20,861 nt of DNA from JAAYZK01 sp964535025 (GCA_964535025.1 CAZHRW010000113.1:1-20861); one strand, 5' to 3'. Counted from the first letter of the stretch, positions 1 to 6,393 are shown. The notes: generated from the sequence alone by a model not told the origin. Program-made: numbers and translations.

Positions 1-12
1 TCCGGACACGCC

Positions 13-46
13 GCGGCCCGGGCCCGCCCACGCGGGCCCGGGCCGC
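13..46. terminator. perfect 15-bp GC hairpin downstream of the DUF1328 gene
   Basis: The arms GCGGCCCGGGCCCGC (13-27) and GCGGGCCCGGGCCGC (32-46) are exact reverse complements around a 4-nt CCAC loop. The hairpin lies 21 nt past the stop codon of the minus-strand DUF1328 gene, where a transcription terminator would sit. There is no T-tract on either side, so it is not a textbook intrinsic terminator; it may stop transcription by stem strength alone or protect the 3' end. The hairpin is seen directly; its role is inferred. Confidence 0.6.
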
Positions 47-67
47 TCGCCGCGCCCGCGCGGACGG

Positions 68-250
68 TCACGGCGACGGGTGCATCCGATGACGGTTGAC
101 CAGGCCGACGATCAGCGAGATCGCGAACACCACCAGGAAGATCCAGAACAGCACCTGCGCGATCGTCGCCGCCCCGGCCGCCACGCCCCCGAAGCCGAAG
201 ATTGCCGCGACGATGGCGATCAGGAAGAACACCAAGGCCCAGTACAGCAT
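68..250 (-). CDS. DUF1328 family small membrane protein
   Basis: This 60-residue protein has two hydrophobic helices (about residues 2-24 and 29-50) separated by a Gly/Ala-rich turn (FGFGGVAAGAA), and a short basic C-terminal tail. Length, the AIFGFGG-type sequence and the two-helix plan match the DUF1328 (YtjA-like) family of small inner-membrane proteins. Members are often found among general stress genes, and no biochemical function is established. The ATG at 250 is preceded by a strong GGAAGGAG ribosome binding site about 8 nt upstream, which fixes the start. It is divergent from the DUF883 gene across about 415 nt, and a TATAGT box at 373-378 (minus) may drive it. I am confident of the gene and fairly confident of the family. 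Confidence 0.88.
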   Translation of the reverse strand: MLYWALVFFLIAIVAAIFGFGGVAAGAATIAQVLFWIFLVVFAISLIVGLVNRHRMHPSP

Positions 251-372
251 GATCCTGCTCCTTCCGCGCCGTCACCCATGCACTCGCACATGAGCAGGCG
301 AACCCCTGCACCCGCACCGGCCCCGGCCCGGCCCGCCCGGACGCCGTCCCACCGGCCGAATGCCTCACTTGA

Positions 373-378
373 ACTATA
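373..378 (-). promoter_or_regulatory. putative -10 box for the DUF1328 gene
   Basis: Read on the minus strand, TATAGT follows the GC-rich stretch GGGCCGTCGGGGCCC. It matches 5 of 6 positions of TATAAT and lies about 120 nt upstream of the DUF1328 ATG. No clear -35 hexamer is visible. The arrangement is the same as at 547-552. Confidence 0.35.
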
Positions 379-546
379 GGGCCCCGACGGCCCGCCGGCG
401 GCCCCGCCGCCAAAATTCGGTCCTTGCCCCACCCGGCCTCCGCAACACCCGTACGCCGATCCGGCCCCCCCAGCCGGCTTCATCGGCCGCCGCGCGCCCG
501 CCGGCGGTCGCCCACCGGAGCGTCCGCCGGGCGCGGCGGCGGGGGC

Positions 547-552
547 TATAAT
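547..552 (+). promoter_or_regulatory. putative -10 box (TATAAT) for the DUF883 operon
   Basis: A perfect TATAAT follows GCGGCGGGGGC and is followed by TGAATAAA, a conspicuous AT patch in about 70% GC sequence. It lies 115 nt upstream of the DUF883 start. No TTGACA-like -35 is seen at the right distance. The same GGC-TATAAT arrangement occurs before proA and before the bamD-like gene. Confidence 0.5.
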
Positions 553-666
553 TGAATAAACCGCCGGCCGCCGGCGAGGTCGCCGGCCGTCCCGCCAGGG
601 AAGGGGCGCCGCCGCGACGGTTGAAGGGATCGATGAGGGGCCCGTGGAGCCTGGAGGGGACCGGTG

Positions 667-1020
667 ATGCCAAAGACGATGAACTACAGCAACAGTGCCA
701 AGGAGATCGAGGACCTCCGCAAGGATGTCCAGAGCCTGCGGAGCGACCTGGAAGACCTGCTCCGCGCGCTCAAGGGCGCCGGCGGCAGCCGGGTGGAGGA
801 GCTGCGCGAGCGGATCGGCGCGGTCGTCGGGGAGAAGGCCGCGGCGGTCGGCGACCGGGCGGCGGCGGTGCGGCAAGGGGCCGGCGAGCTGGGCGAGCGG
901 CTCGGCGAACACGCCCAGGAGGCCCGCCAGTCGATGGAGGAGCACCCTTTTACGATGGCCGTCGCGTCGCTGTGCCTCGGGCTGATCACCGGGGCGATCA
1001 TTGGAAGTCATCAGCGGTGA
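667..1020 (+). CDS. DUF883 (ElaB/YqjD/YgaM-like) membrane-anchored protein
   Basis: This protein of 117 residues has a charged N-terminal coiled-coil region (residues 10-92, Glu/Arg/Ala-rich, KEIEDLRKDVQSLRSDLEDL) and one C-terminal membrane helix (about 95-113, ending IIGSHQR). That is the DUF883 plan: a soluble helical part followed by a tail anchor after a conserved HPF-type turn, here EEHPFTMAVA. E. coli relatives are inner-membrane proteins that bind ribosomes in stationary phase; whether this one does so is inference. The ATG at 667 has GGAGGGG 7 nt upstream (653-659); a GTG directly before it at 664 is less well spaced. Its stop overlaps the next gene's start (GTGA), indicating co-translation with the YqjE-like gene, as with yqjD-yqjE in enterobacteria. 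Confidence 0.82.
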   Translation: MPKTMNYSNSAKEIEDLRKDVQSLRSDLEDLLRALKGAGGSRVEELRERIGAVVGEKAAAVGDRAAAVRQGAGELGERLGEHAQEARQSMEEHPFTMAVASLCLGLITGAIIGSHQR

Positions 1021-1307
1021 GCAAGGTCGCCGCCCTGGTCGAATTCGCCACCGACGTGGCCCTGGCCTACCAGAAGGCCCGCACCGCCCGCGGCCACCGG
1101 CGGGTGGCCAAGGCCGACGGGCTGATGGTCCTGGCCGCCGTGATGATCCTGACGGCCATCGGCTTCGCCCTGGCCGGGGCGTTCGCGGGGCTGCTGGTGT
1201 GGGGCGTCGTGCCGGCCAGCCTGCTGGTGGCGGTGATCTCGCTGGTGGTGAGCCTGGTGGCGTGGGAAGTGTCGCGACGGCTGCTACAATTCAGTGACCA
1301 ATCGTGA
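1017..1307 (+). CDS. YqjE-like (phage holin superfamily 3-6 type) two-helix membrane protein
   Basis: This 96-residue protein has a basic, amphipathic N-terminus (1-34) followed by two long hydrophobic helices (about 36-58 and 62-84) and a short polar tail (RRLLQFSDQS). Size, topology and position directly after a DUF883 gene match YqjE / Phage_holin_3_6 proteins. The family is holin-like only in name and its role is unknown. The GTG at 1017 overlaps the TGA of the upstream gene by 4 nt, and a GGAAG (1003-1007) lies 9 nt before it. The reading frame stays open far upstream, but that part overlaps the DUF883 gene in another frame and is not coding. The family call rests on context plus topology rather than a diagnostic motif. 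Confidence 0.68.
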   Translation: MSKVAALVEFATDVALAYQKARTARGHRRVAKADGLMVLAAVMILTAIGFALAGAFAGLLVWGVVPASLLVAVISLVVSLVAWEVSRRLLQFSDQS

Positions 1308-1375
1308 GCGACGGCGGCCGCGACGGAGGCGGGCGCCGGACGGGACGACAGCGACAGACAGAAGGAGACGTGACG

Positions 1376-1612
1376 ATGGGCAAGTACCTCAGTGCACTGC
1401 GGACGTGGCTGCTGGCGATACTGCTGGTCGCGGGAGGCGCCGCGGCCCTCTCGGTCACCGGCTGTAACGGCGAGGAAGAGCCGATGGAGGAGACCACCGA
1501 GACGGTCGAAGAGACCGGCGAGGAAGCCGGCGAGGCGGCCGAGGAGACCGGCGAAGAGGCCGGCGAGGCGGCCGAGGAAGGCCGCGAACGGGTCGAGGAC
1601 GCGCTCGAGTAG
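1376..1612 (+). CDS. small Glu-rich lipoprotein with an 11-residue repeat
   Basis: This 78-residue protein has a signal peptide with hydrophobic core WLLAILLVAGGAAAL and a lipobox VTGC, with Cys30 as the predicted lipidated residue. The mature part is almost all Glu, Ala, Gly and Thr. It contains two exact copies of EETGEEAGEAA (residues 45-55 and 56-66) and a third partial start. An 11-residue period fits an amphipathic or hendecad coiled-coil helix. The ATG at 1376 has AAGGAG 8 nt upstream; an earlier in-frame ATG-like start at 1304 would put 24 polar residues before the signal peptide and is rejected. It follows the YqjE-like gene by 68 nt, so it may share the operon. Function is unknown; an envelope-tethered acidic protein is all that can be said. 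Confidence 0.75.
   Translation: MGKYLSALRTWLLAILLVAGGAAALSVTGCNGEEEPMEETTETVEETGEEAGEAAEETGEEAGEAAEEGRERVEDALE
1508..1573 (+). repeat. two tandem 33-bp units encoding EETGEEAGEAA
   Basis: Two consecutive 33-bp units inside the lipoprotein gene encode the same 11 residues. They differ at a few synonymous third positions, so the protein repeat is conserved while the DNA has drifted slightly. Confidence 0.75.
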
Positions 1613-1741
1613 CGGCGCCGCCGACGGCACGGACGGGAGCGAGGGCATGGACAGTTGCGGTGCGCGCCGACCGCGCCCGTCCTGGGTCCGGCTTATCCAT
1701 TCAGTCCATAACTGCCCCCCACGGCGCCCACGGCGCCGGGC

Positions 1742-2998
1742 CTAGGTCCGCACGTGCCCGTTGCCGGTGACGATCCACTTGTACGTCGTCAGGTCCGCCG
1801 CGCCCATCGGCCCGCGGGCGTGGAGCTTGTCGGTCGAGATCCCGATCTCCGCGCCCAGGCCGTACTCGCCGCCGTCGCTGAAGCGGGTCGAGGCGTTGAC
1901 CATCACCGAGGACGAGTCGACCGCGGCGACGAACCGCTCGGCGGCGGCGAGCTCGGCGGTGACGATCGCGTCGGTATGCCCGCTGCCGTGCGCGTTGATG
2001 TGGGCGATCGCCTCGTCCAGCCCGTCGACCACCTTGACCGCCAGGATCAGCGCGAGATACTCGGTGTCCCAGTCCTCGTCGGTCGCGGCGTCGACGCCGT
2101 CGACGAGCGCGGCGGTCCGCGGGCAGCCGCGAAGGCTCACGCCGGCCTCCTGCAGGGCCCTGGCGGCGCGGGGCAGGAAGGTCTCGGCGACGGCGGCGTC
2201 GACCAGGAGCGTCTCGGCGGCGTTGCACACGCCCGGCCGCTGGCACTTGGCGTTGAGGACGATCGCCTCGGCCATGGCCGGATCGGCCGCGGCGTGGACA
2301 TAAACGTGACAGTTGCCGGTGTAGTGCTTGATCACGGGGATGGTCGCGGCCTCGACGACGGCGCGGATGAGCCCGTGGCCGCCGCGGGGGATGATCACGT
2401 CGATGAGCCCCTCGGCCGTCGCCATCGCGCCGACGATCGCCCGGTCGGTCGTGTCGATCATCGTCACCGCCTCGCGGGGCAGGCCGCCCCGCTCCAGCGC
2501 GTCGGCGAGCACCGCCGCGATGGCCAGGTTCGACCGCAGGGCCTCCTTGCCGCCGCGGAGGATGCACGCGTTGCCGCTCTTGAGGCACAGGCCGGCGGCG
2601 TCGGCGGTGACGTTGGGACGGCTCTCGAAGATGATGCCCACCACGCCGAGGGGCACCCGCCGCTTCTCGATCCGCAGGCCGTTGGGGCGGTTGTAGCCGG
2701 CGAGCGTCTGGCCGACCGGGTCGGTCTGGGCGGCGATCTGCTCGAGGGCCGCGGCCATCGCCTCGACCCGCGTGTCGCTGAGCGTCAGCCGGTCGATCAT
2801 CGCCGCCGACAGCCCCATCGACCGGGCCGTGGCGAGGTCTTCGGCGTTGGCGGCCTGCAGCGCGCCGGCCGCGGCGCGGATCCCCGCCGCCGCCGCCCGC
2901 AGGGCCGCATCCCGCTGCTCGCCCGTCGCCGTCGCCAGTTGGGCCCCCGCCGCCCGCGCCGCGGTGGCCAGTGCCGTGATCTTCTGTTTCGCATCCAT
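1742..2998 (-). CDS. proA: gamma-glutamyl phosphate reductase (ProA)
   Basis: ProA makes glutamate-5-semialdehyde from gamma-glutamyl phosphate with NADPH, the second step of proline synthesis, in the cytosol. The 418-residue length matches the family (about 417). Diagnostic stretches include VPLGVVGIIFESRPNVT (115-131), SGNACILRGGKEA (141-153), the catalytic cysteine segment CQRPGVCNAAETLL with Cys258 as nucleophile, GSGHTDAI (338-345) and EIGISTDKLHARGPMG near the C-terminus. The ATG at 2998 has GGAG about 7 nt upstream and begins MDAKQKI; an upstream open frame reads through the intergenic repeat and is not coding. No proB is adjacent, so the kinase must be encoded elsewhere. A TATAAT box at 3044-3049 (minus) lies about 45 nt upstream. 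Confidence 0.97.
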   Translation of the reverse strand: MDAKQKITALATAARAAGAQLATATGEQRDAALRAAAAGIRAAAGALQAANAEDLATARSMGLSAAMIDRLTLSDTRVEAMAAALEQIAAQTDPVGQTLAGYNRPNGLRIEKRRVPLGVVGIIFESRPNVTADAAGLCLKSGNACILRGGKEALRSNLAIAAVLADALERGGLPREAVTMIDTTDRAIVGAMATAEGLIDVIIPRGGHGLIRAVVEAATIPVIKHYTGNCHVYVHAAADPAMAEAIVLNAKCQRPGVCNAAETLLVDAAVAETFLPRAARALQEAGVSLRGCPRTAALVDGVDAATDEDWDTEYLALILAVKVVDGLDEAIAHINAHGSGHTDAIVTAELAAAERFVAAVDSSSVMVNASTRFSDGGEYGLGAEIGISTDKLHARGPMGAADLTTYKWIVTGNGHVRT

Positions 2999-3043
2999 CG
3001 GGTGTCTCCGTCTCAACGGTCCGCTCATCATCGCGAAAGGATG

Positions 3044-3049
3044 ATTATA
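3044..3049 (-). promoter_or_regulatory. putative -10 box (TATAAT) for proA
   Basis: On the minus strand the sequence reads CCGCCGGGCGGCTATAATCA, a perfect TATAAT after a G/C-only tract, 45 nt upstream of the proA ATG. No good -35 is present. It repeats the pattern at 547-552 and 12273-12278. Confidence 0.5.
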
Positions 3050-3128
3050 GCCGCCCGGCGGTTCGAATGCAGTGTTCTCATCCCGTTCTCGTGGCGGCTT
3101 CCTCGCCGCAAACAGCCACGGCCGGGAG

Positions 3129-3345
3129 AGCCACAAAGGGCACAAAGAACGCAAAGGCAAAAACGGCAACGGCTTGTGTCACAGAGGCACGGCTTGCCAC
3201 GGCGAAGCCCTGGCGGAGGCGGGAGAACCCACAGAAAGTAGGATCACATCACTTGTTCCGGTTTGTTTGCGAGCCCTCTGTGAACTTCGTGGCTGGCTGT
3301 GTCGTTGCCGTTCTTGCCGTTTTAGTCTTTGTGCTCTTTGTGGCT
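3129..3345. repeat. imperfect inverted repeat of the CACAAAG type
   Basis: The left arm starts AGCCACAAAGGGCACAAAGA (3129) and runs to about 3173. The right arm (about 3304-3345) is its reverse complement with few mismatches (AGCCACAAAGAGCACAAAGA when inverted). Both arms continue into A-rich plus ACGGC words. About 130 nt separate them, including further related words such as the TGTCACAGAGG and CCTCTGTGAACTTCGTGGCT pair. Similar elements are, from memory, scattered in intergenic regions of environmental planctomycete-like and other genomes. It could form a long hairpin between the two minus-strand genes. Confidence 0.75.
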
Positions 3346-3413
3346 ATCCCTGTCGTCCCCACGCAAAGGGGGCCAGATCCGAATGCAGGAAAAACGCGCC
3401 TCGCGCGGCGGGG

Positions 3414-4973
3414 CTACGGGGTCTGCTCATCCCACAGGAAGGGCCCCGGCAGGGCGTAGTCCTCGGGGACGGTGCGTTCCCGCAGGCCGTTCGAGGCCCG
3501 GAAGCGGTACGCCTGGGTCGCGTCGGTGATCGGCAGGTCATACGCGAAACGGACCGGACGGCTGTAGTCGGCCGTCCGCGGGCCACGCATGGGATAGGAC
3601 TTACCGTTGACCAGCAGCTCCACCCGCTCGGGCGGACGGCCGTGGAGGTCGTAGTAGTAGACCGAGAAGGTCGCCGTCTCGCCGGCGGCGACGGCGTTGG
3701 GGTCCACGTTGCCGGCCATCAGGCACGGGGGATACGATCGGGAGAGGATGCCGTCGTGCTCGGCCAGGGCGCGGACGATCAGTTCGCCGTCCTGGAGCAA
3801 ATCCTCGTGGCGGCGGATCGCGGCCTTCTCGGTGCCGAGAAAGTCGGCCGTGAAGACGAAGTCGTCGTGCTGGCTCATGCTGATCGCGTCCGGGAAGACC
3901 GCGTTGAACGCGTAGTTCGTCCCGGTGCGGCCCTGGCTGCGTCGGGCCTTCACCCGCCAGGGCAGGCGGGTCAGCAGTGTCGTGAAGAGCCGTTCGGCAT
4001 TCGCGGCGTTATCCTCGCTGTAGCAGCCCGGCCTGAAATGAGGCTGGAAGTAGCACGTCGAATGCGGGCGCATCAGCAGGTCCACGTCCCTGCCGTCGGC
4101 CTTGAGGTCGCGCCAGAACGCCTTCATCAGCGCCACTTCGTGATAGGGCGGCTGCTCATGCCAGTGGGCGGGCAGGTAGACGTACTCGCCGCCGTCGGCC
4201 GACAGCGGGAAGTTCGTGTGGCCCATGGCCACGCCGTCGGCCGAAAACAGCGGGAAAATGATGAAAACCGTCCGCCGCAGCATGGCCCGGGCGACCGGGT
4301 CGTCGCCAAGCAGGAAGCGGATCATGCCGTCGGCCGCCCACGAGCCGCCCACCTCGTAACTGTCCTCGCGCGCGAGGATCAGGATCCGCCGCTTGTCGTC
4401 GTCCGGGGCGTCGGGATCGGTGATGCGGAAGTACGTCAGCGGCAGCTTGCGGAACCGCGATCGGCCGATCGTCGCCGTCGTCACCCGCCGGTCGCCCGCC
4501 AGCCGGGCGGTCCGCTCGGCCAGCGTGGTGTTCGACCACGGGGCGGCATAGGCGACGAGGGCCTCATCGGCGCCGAAGACGTGGGAGAACGTGTGGTGGT
4601 ACCCGCCGGAGGTCGCGCCGGGCTCGTTGGGCCGCCAGGCGGAGTCGGCGACGATCTCGTAGCCCTTGCCGTCGTAGGTGACCATCGCCGTGTCGTTGGC
4701 GTTCACCCGCATGACCAGCGGCAGATTGTCGTGCGGCGCCCACTCGAAAATGAAGCGGATCCGGCGGTGCTTGACGCCCGTGATCCTGAACGAAAACCAC
4801 CGGTGGCGATGGGGGTTCAGCGGGCCCACGCGGATCGTGTCCCCGACGATCCGGTAATCGAGCAGGTGGCCGTTTTCGTAATCGGTGTCGATCTCGATCG
4901 TCGCTTCTCCCGCCGCCGCCGCCGCGGCGCTCATCAACAACAGGCCCACCGCCATAATCCGCGCGCGCTTCAT
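3414..4973 (-). CDS. secreted M14 carboxypeptidase-like protein with altered zinc-site residues
   Basis: This 519-residue protein begins with a signal peptide (MKRARIMAVGLLLMSAAAAAAGEA). An N-terminal beta-sandwich-like part (about 24-150, with RHRWFSFRITGV and RIRFIFEW) resembles the domain that precedes the catalytic domain in cytosolic-type carboxypeptidases. An M14-like core spans about 170-400: RRILILARED..E (196-207), SWAADGMIRFLLGD, RRTVFIIFPLFSADGVAMG (233-251) and RPHS (302-305). A C-terminal Ig-like beta region spans about 418-510. In typical members the corresponding text is HPGE, NPDGV and DLHGHS. Here the first ligand His appears as Asp204 (Glu207 kept) and the later His as Arg302, so it may be a divergent or inactive enzyme. 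Start: ATG at 4973 with GGAG 7 nt upstream. It is followed by proA with the repeat element between. Family call moderate; substrate unknown. Confidence 0.6.
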   Translation of the reverse strand: MKRARIMAVGLLLMSAAAAAAGEATIEIDTDYENGHLLDYRIVGDTIRVGPLNPHRHRWFSFRITGVKHRRIRFIFEWAPHDNLPLVMRVNANDTAMVTYDGKGYEIVADSAWRPNEPGATSGGYHHTFSHVFGADEALVAYAAPWSNTTLAERTARLAGDRRVTTATIGRSRFRKLPLTYFRITDPDAPDDDKRRILILAREDSYEVGGSWAADGMIRFLLGDDPVARAMLRRTVFIIFPLFSADGVAMGHTNFPLSADGGEYVYLPAHWHEQPPYHEVALMKAFWRDLKADGRDVDLLMRPHSTCYFQPHFRPGCYSEDNAANAERLFTTLLTRLPWRVKARRSQGRTGTNYAFNAVFPDAISMSQHDDFVFTADFLGTEKAAIRRHEDLLQDGELIVRALAEHDGILSRSYPPCLMAGNVDPNAVAAGETATFSVYYYDLHGRPPERVELLVNGKSYPMRGPRTADYSRPVRFAYDLPITDATQAYRFRASNGLRERTVPEDYALPGPFLWDEQTP

Positions 4974-5128
4974 ACAGCCTCTCCAATCCCCCCGTCGCCG
5001 ACGGCAAGCCCCCCACGGCTCGCACGGATCTTATCCCGCCGCCGGCCGGCGCGTCAACGGTCCCCGGCCGCCCCTCCGGGATGTGCCTTTCCGGCGGCGC
5101 CGGCCGGGAAGGCTGGATGATCGAGCGT

Positions 5129-5252
5129 GTCCGACGCCGTCTGACCTGTCCGACGCGTCCGACCGTGTCGGACGCTGTCCGACCAGTCCGACCGGTCCGA
5201 CGCCGTCTGACCCGTCTGACCCGTCCGACCGGTCCGACGCCGTCCGTCCGAC
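5129..5252. repeat. GTCCGAC-type short tandem array, 9/10-bp period
   Basis: The heptamer GTCCGAC (or GTCTGAC / GTCGGAC) starts at 5129, 5139, 5148, 5157, 5167, 5177, 5186, 5195, 5205, 5214, 5223, 5232 and 5246. That is 13 copies, nearly all 9 or 10 bp apart, joined by 2-3 bp linkers of C and G with an occasional A or T. The spacing is close to one DNA helical turn. A translated frame gives only Ser-Asp-Gly/Arg type low-complexity sequence, so it is not read as a gene. Confidence 0.85.
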
Positions 5253-5350
5253 AATCGCCTTGTCCGGCCGACGGCCGCCCACTGCGATAATAGCGAAAAA
5301 CGTCGGCAACTCCGCGGCCGCAAGGGCCCGATGAACAAAATAGAGGTAAA

Positions 5351-5399
5351 GTTCAACAAACCGCGCCCCGGGCTCAATGAAATTGAGCCGCCGTTGAAC
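5351..5399. repeat. nested palindrome in the AT-richer island
   Basis: GGCTCAAT (5371-5378), GAA, ATTGAGCC (5382-5389) is a perfect 8-bp stem with a 3-nt loop. It is flanked by GTTCAAC (5351-5357) and its exact reverse complement GTTGAAC (5393-5399). The pair could extrude as a stem with internal bulge. No nearby gene start depends on it, and it may belong to a dispersed repeat. Confidence 0.55.
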
Positions 5400-5504
5400 A
5401 ATATTGACAAGCAGCCCAACAAAACGTCGCATCCCTTAAACAAAAGAAAGCCCAGATACCCCCCCGTGTCAAGCCCGGGGGTCTGGGTAACCTGGATAAA
5501 ATAT

Positions 5505-5711
5505 CCGAGAATTCGGGTTTTATGCCGGATGCAAGGCGCGCGCATCTATGTAGGGACGGAATACGCCGAAACCCCGCGATGGCGGGCTTTGGGGCGTTAA
5601 GGTGGGCAAGCTGGGAAGTCTGGGGGAATTGAGAATTCGGAGTATTCGGAGTATTCGGGTTTTATGCCGTTTAAACTGGGTAAGATACCGGAGAATTCGG
5701 GTTTTATGCCG
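5505..5711. repeat. three copies of an ATTCGGGTTTTATGCCG word
   Basis: ATTCGGGTTTTATGCCG occurs at 5511-5527, 5653-5669 and 5695-5711. The first and third copies are preceded by GAGA, and the second by repeated GGAGTATTC units (about 5633-5660). Between copies 1 and 2 is the imperfect hairpin at 5564-5596 (CGCCGAAACCCCGC / GCGGGCTTTGGGGCG). The words are all in the same orientation. I read this as remnants of a dispersed intergenic repeat. Confidence 0.75.
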
Positions 5712-5749
5712 CCCTCGCGGGCCGATTTTCGGGCGATTTTGATAGATAC

Positions 5750-5772
5750 TGTCCCTAATAGCGGGGACGGGG
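5750..5772 (-). terminator. weak hairpin downstream of the precorrin-2 dehydrogenase gene
   Basis: CTGTCCC and GGGGACGG form a GTCCC/GGGAC stem with a short TAATAGC-like loop, 13-35 nt past the stop of the minus-strand gene. On that strand it is followed by AGTATCTATCAAAAT, AT-rich but not a T-tract. A terminator role is possible but weakly supported. Confidence 0.3.
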
Positions 5773-5784
5773 GGCGGCCTACCC

Positions 5785-6393
5785 CTACCCGTCCGATGCG
5801 CGATCGGCCAGGGCGGCCAGGGCCCTCTCGCCGCCGGCGCGGAAGGCCGCGAGCCCCTCGTCGCCGCACAGGCGGATCAGCACCTCCCGGCGGATCGCGG
5901 CCGGGGCCTCGGCCTGGAGTCTCGCCCGCAGGCGTGCCAGTGCCGCGGCGAAGGCATCCACATCCTCGCCGAGGGCCGCCGCGCAGCGATCCCGCAGTGC
6001 CGCCGCGAGGGCCGGAAGGCCCGAAGTCGTTGCGATGGCTACGATTAGACCGTCGGTTCGATGGACGGCCCCGACGGTGAAATCCCCGGCCTCGGGGTCG
6101 TCGGCGACGTTGACCCACACGCCGGCGGCGCGGGCGTCCAAGGCGATTTGCGCGTTGAGCTTACGATCATTCGTGCAGGCGAACACCAGCGTCGCCCCGG
6201 CCAGGTGTCCGGCGGCGTAGGCCTCGCGGATGTGCTCGGCGCCGGCGACCGCCTCGACCGCCGCCGCGTCGACCAGCCGCACACGCGCACCGGCCGCGAT
6301 GAGGCCCGCGGCCCGCCGGCGGCCGACGTCTCCGCCGCCGACCACGACGGCCCGACGGCCGCGAACGTTCGCCATGATGGGATATAAGTCCAT
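5785..6393 (-). CDS. precorrin-2 dehydrogenase (siroheme synthase N-terminal type)
   Basis: This enzyme oxidises precorrin-2 to sirohydrochlorin with NAD+, on the way to siroheme or cobalamin. The 202-residue protein has the short SirC/Met8-like layout without the SAM methyltransferase half of CysG. The N-terminal Rossmann motif is AVVVGGGDVGRRRAAGL (15-31). LVFACTND (69-76), VNVADDPEAGDF (94-105, Asp98 matching the catalytic Asp of the family) and a C-terminal helical dimerisation region follow. The ATG at 6393 lies 3 nt after the pabB stop, so the two genes are translationally coupled; Met7 at 6375 is an alternative start. No uroporphyrinogen methyltransferase or chelatase gene is in view, so the siroheme/cobalamin partners are elsewhere. 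Confidence 0.9.
   Translation of the reverse strand: MDLYPIMANVRGRRAVVVGGGDVGRRRAAGLIAAGARVRLVDAAAVEAVAGAEHIREAYAAGHLAGATLVFACTNDRKLNAQIALDARAAGVWVNVADDPEAGDFTVGAVHRTDGLIVAIATTSGLPALAAALRDRCAAALGEDVDAFAAALARLRARLQAEAPAAIRREVLIRLCGDEGLAAFRAGGERALAALADRASDG

Larger units (their letters stand above)
251..666. other. divergent intergenic region between the DUF1328 and DUF883 genes
   Basis: No convincing gene is present in these 416 nt. The region carries two promoter-like boxes facing opposite ways, TATAGT on the minus strand (373-378) and TATAAT on the plus strand (547-552). Each directly follows a G/C-only tract when read in its own direction. Between them is very GC-rich sequence with many GCCGGCGG-type words. 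The layout would give each flanking gene a leader of about 110 nt. Confidence 0.5.
2999..3413. other. intergenic region with a repeat element between the M14-like gene and proA
   Basis: No gene is supported. The part near proA holds its leader and a promoter-like box (3044-3049). The rest (about 3100-3360) is occupied by the CACAAAG-type inverted repeat listed separately. Confidence 0.6.
4974..5784. other. repeat-rich non-coding island
   Basis: No gene is supported across 811 nt. It contains, in order, the leader of the M14-like gene with a possible GATAAG box (5030-5035, minus), a 9/10-bp GTCCGAC-type array (5129-5252), an AT-richer stretch (from about 5285) with a nested palindrome, an imperfect hairpin (5564-5596), three copies of a GGGTTTTATGCCG word, and a short hairpin motif after the precorrin-2 dehydrogenase gene (5750-5772). 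Base composition falls well below that of the coding sequence between about 5290 and 5760. Confidence 0.65.

Noticed and set aside
1754..3241. 495-codon plus-strand open frame opposite proA
   Set aside because: Antisense shadow of proA.
3072..5120. 682-codon plus-strand open frame
   Set aside because: It runs through the repeat element and antisense to the M14-like gene; no start signal or recognisable domain.
5129..5252. CRISPR array
   Set aside because: Units are 7 bp with 2-3 bp linkers; there are no spacers of the right length and no cas genes in view.
5031..5432. Ser-Asp-Gly repeat protein on the minus strand
   Set aside because: The Ser-Asp repeat is only the translation of the GTCCGAC array. 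Spacing alternates between 9 and 10 bp, which would shift a real reading frame.
5331..5600. possible 89-residue Asn/Lys/Pro-rich gene in the AT-richer island
   Set aside because: It has no ribosome binding site, runs through palindromes and one copy of the repeat word, and has no recognisable domain; the island is better read as repeats.
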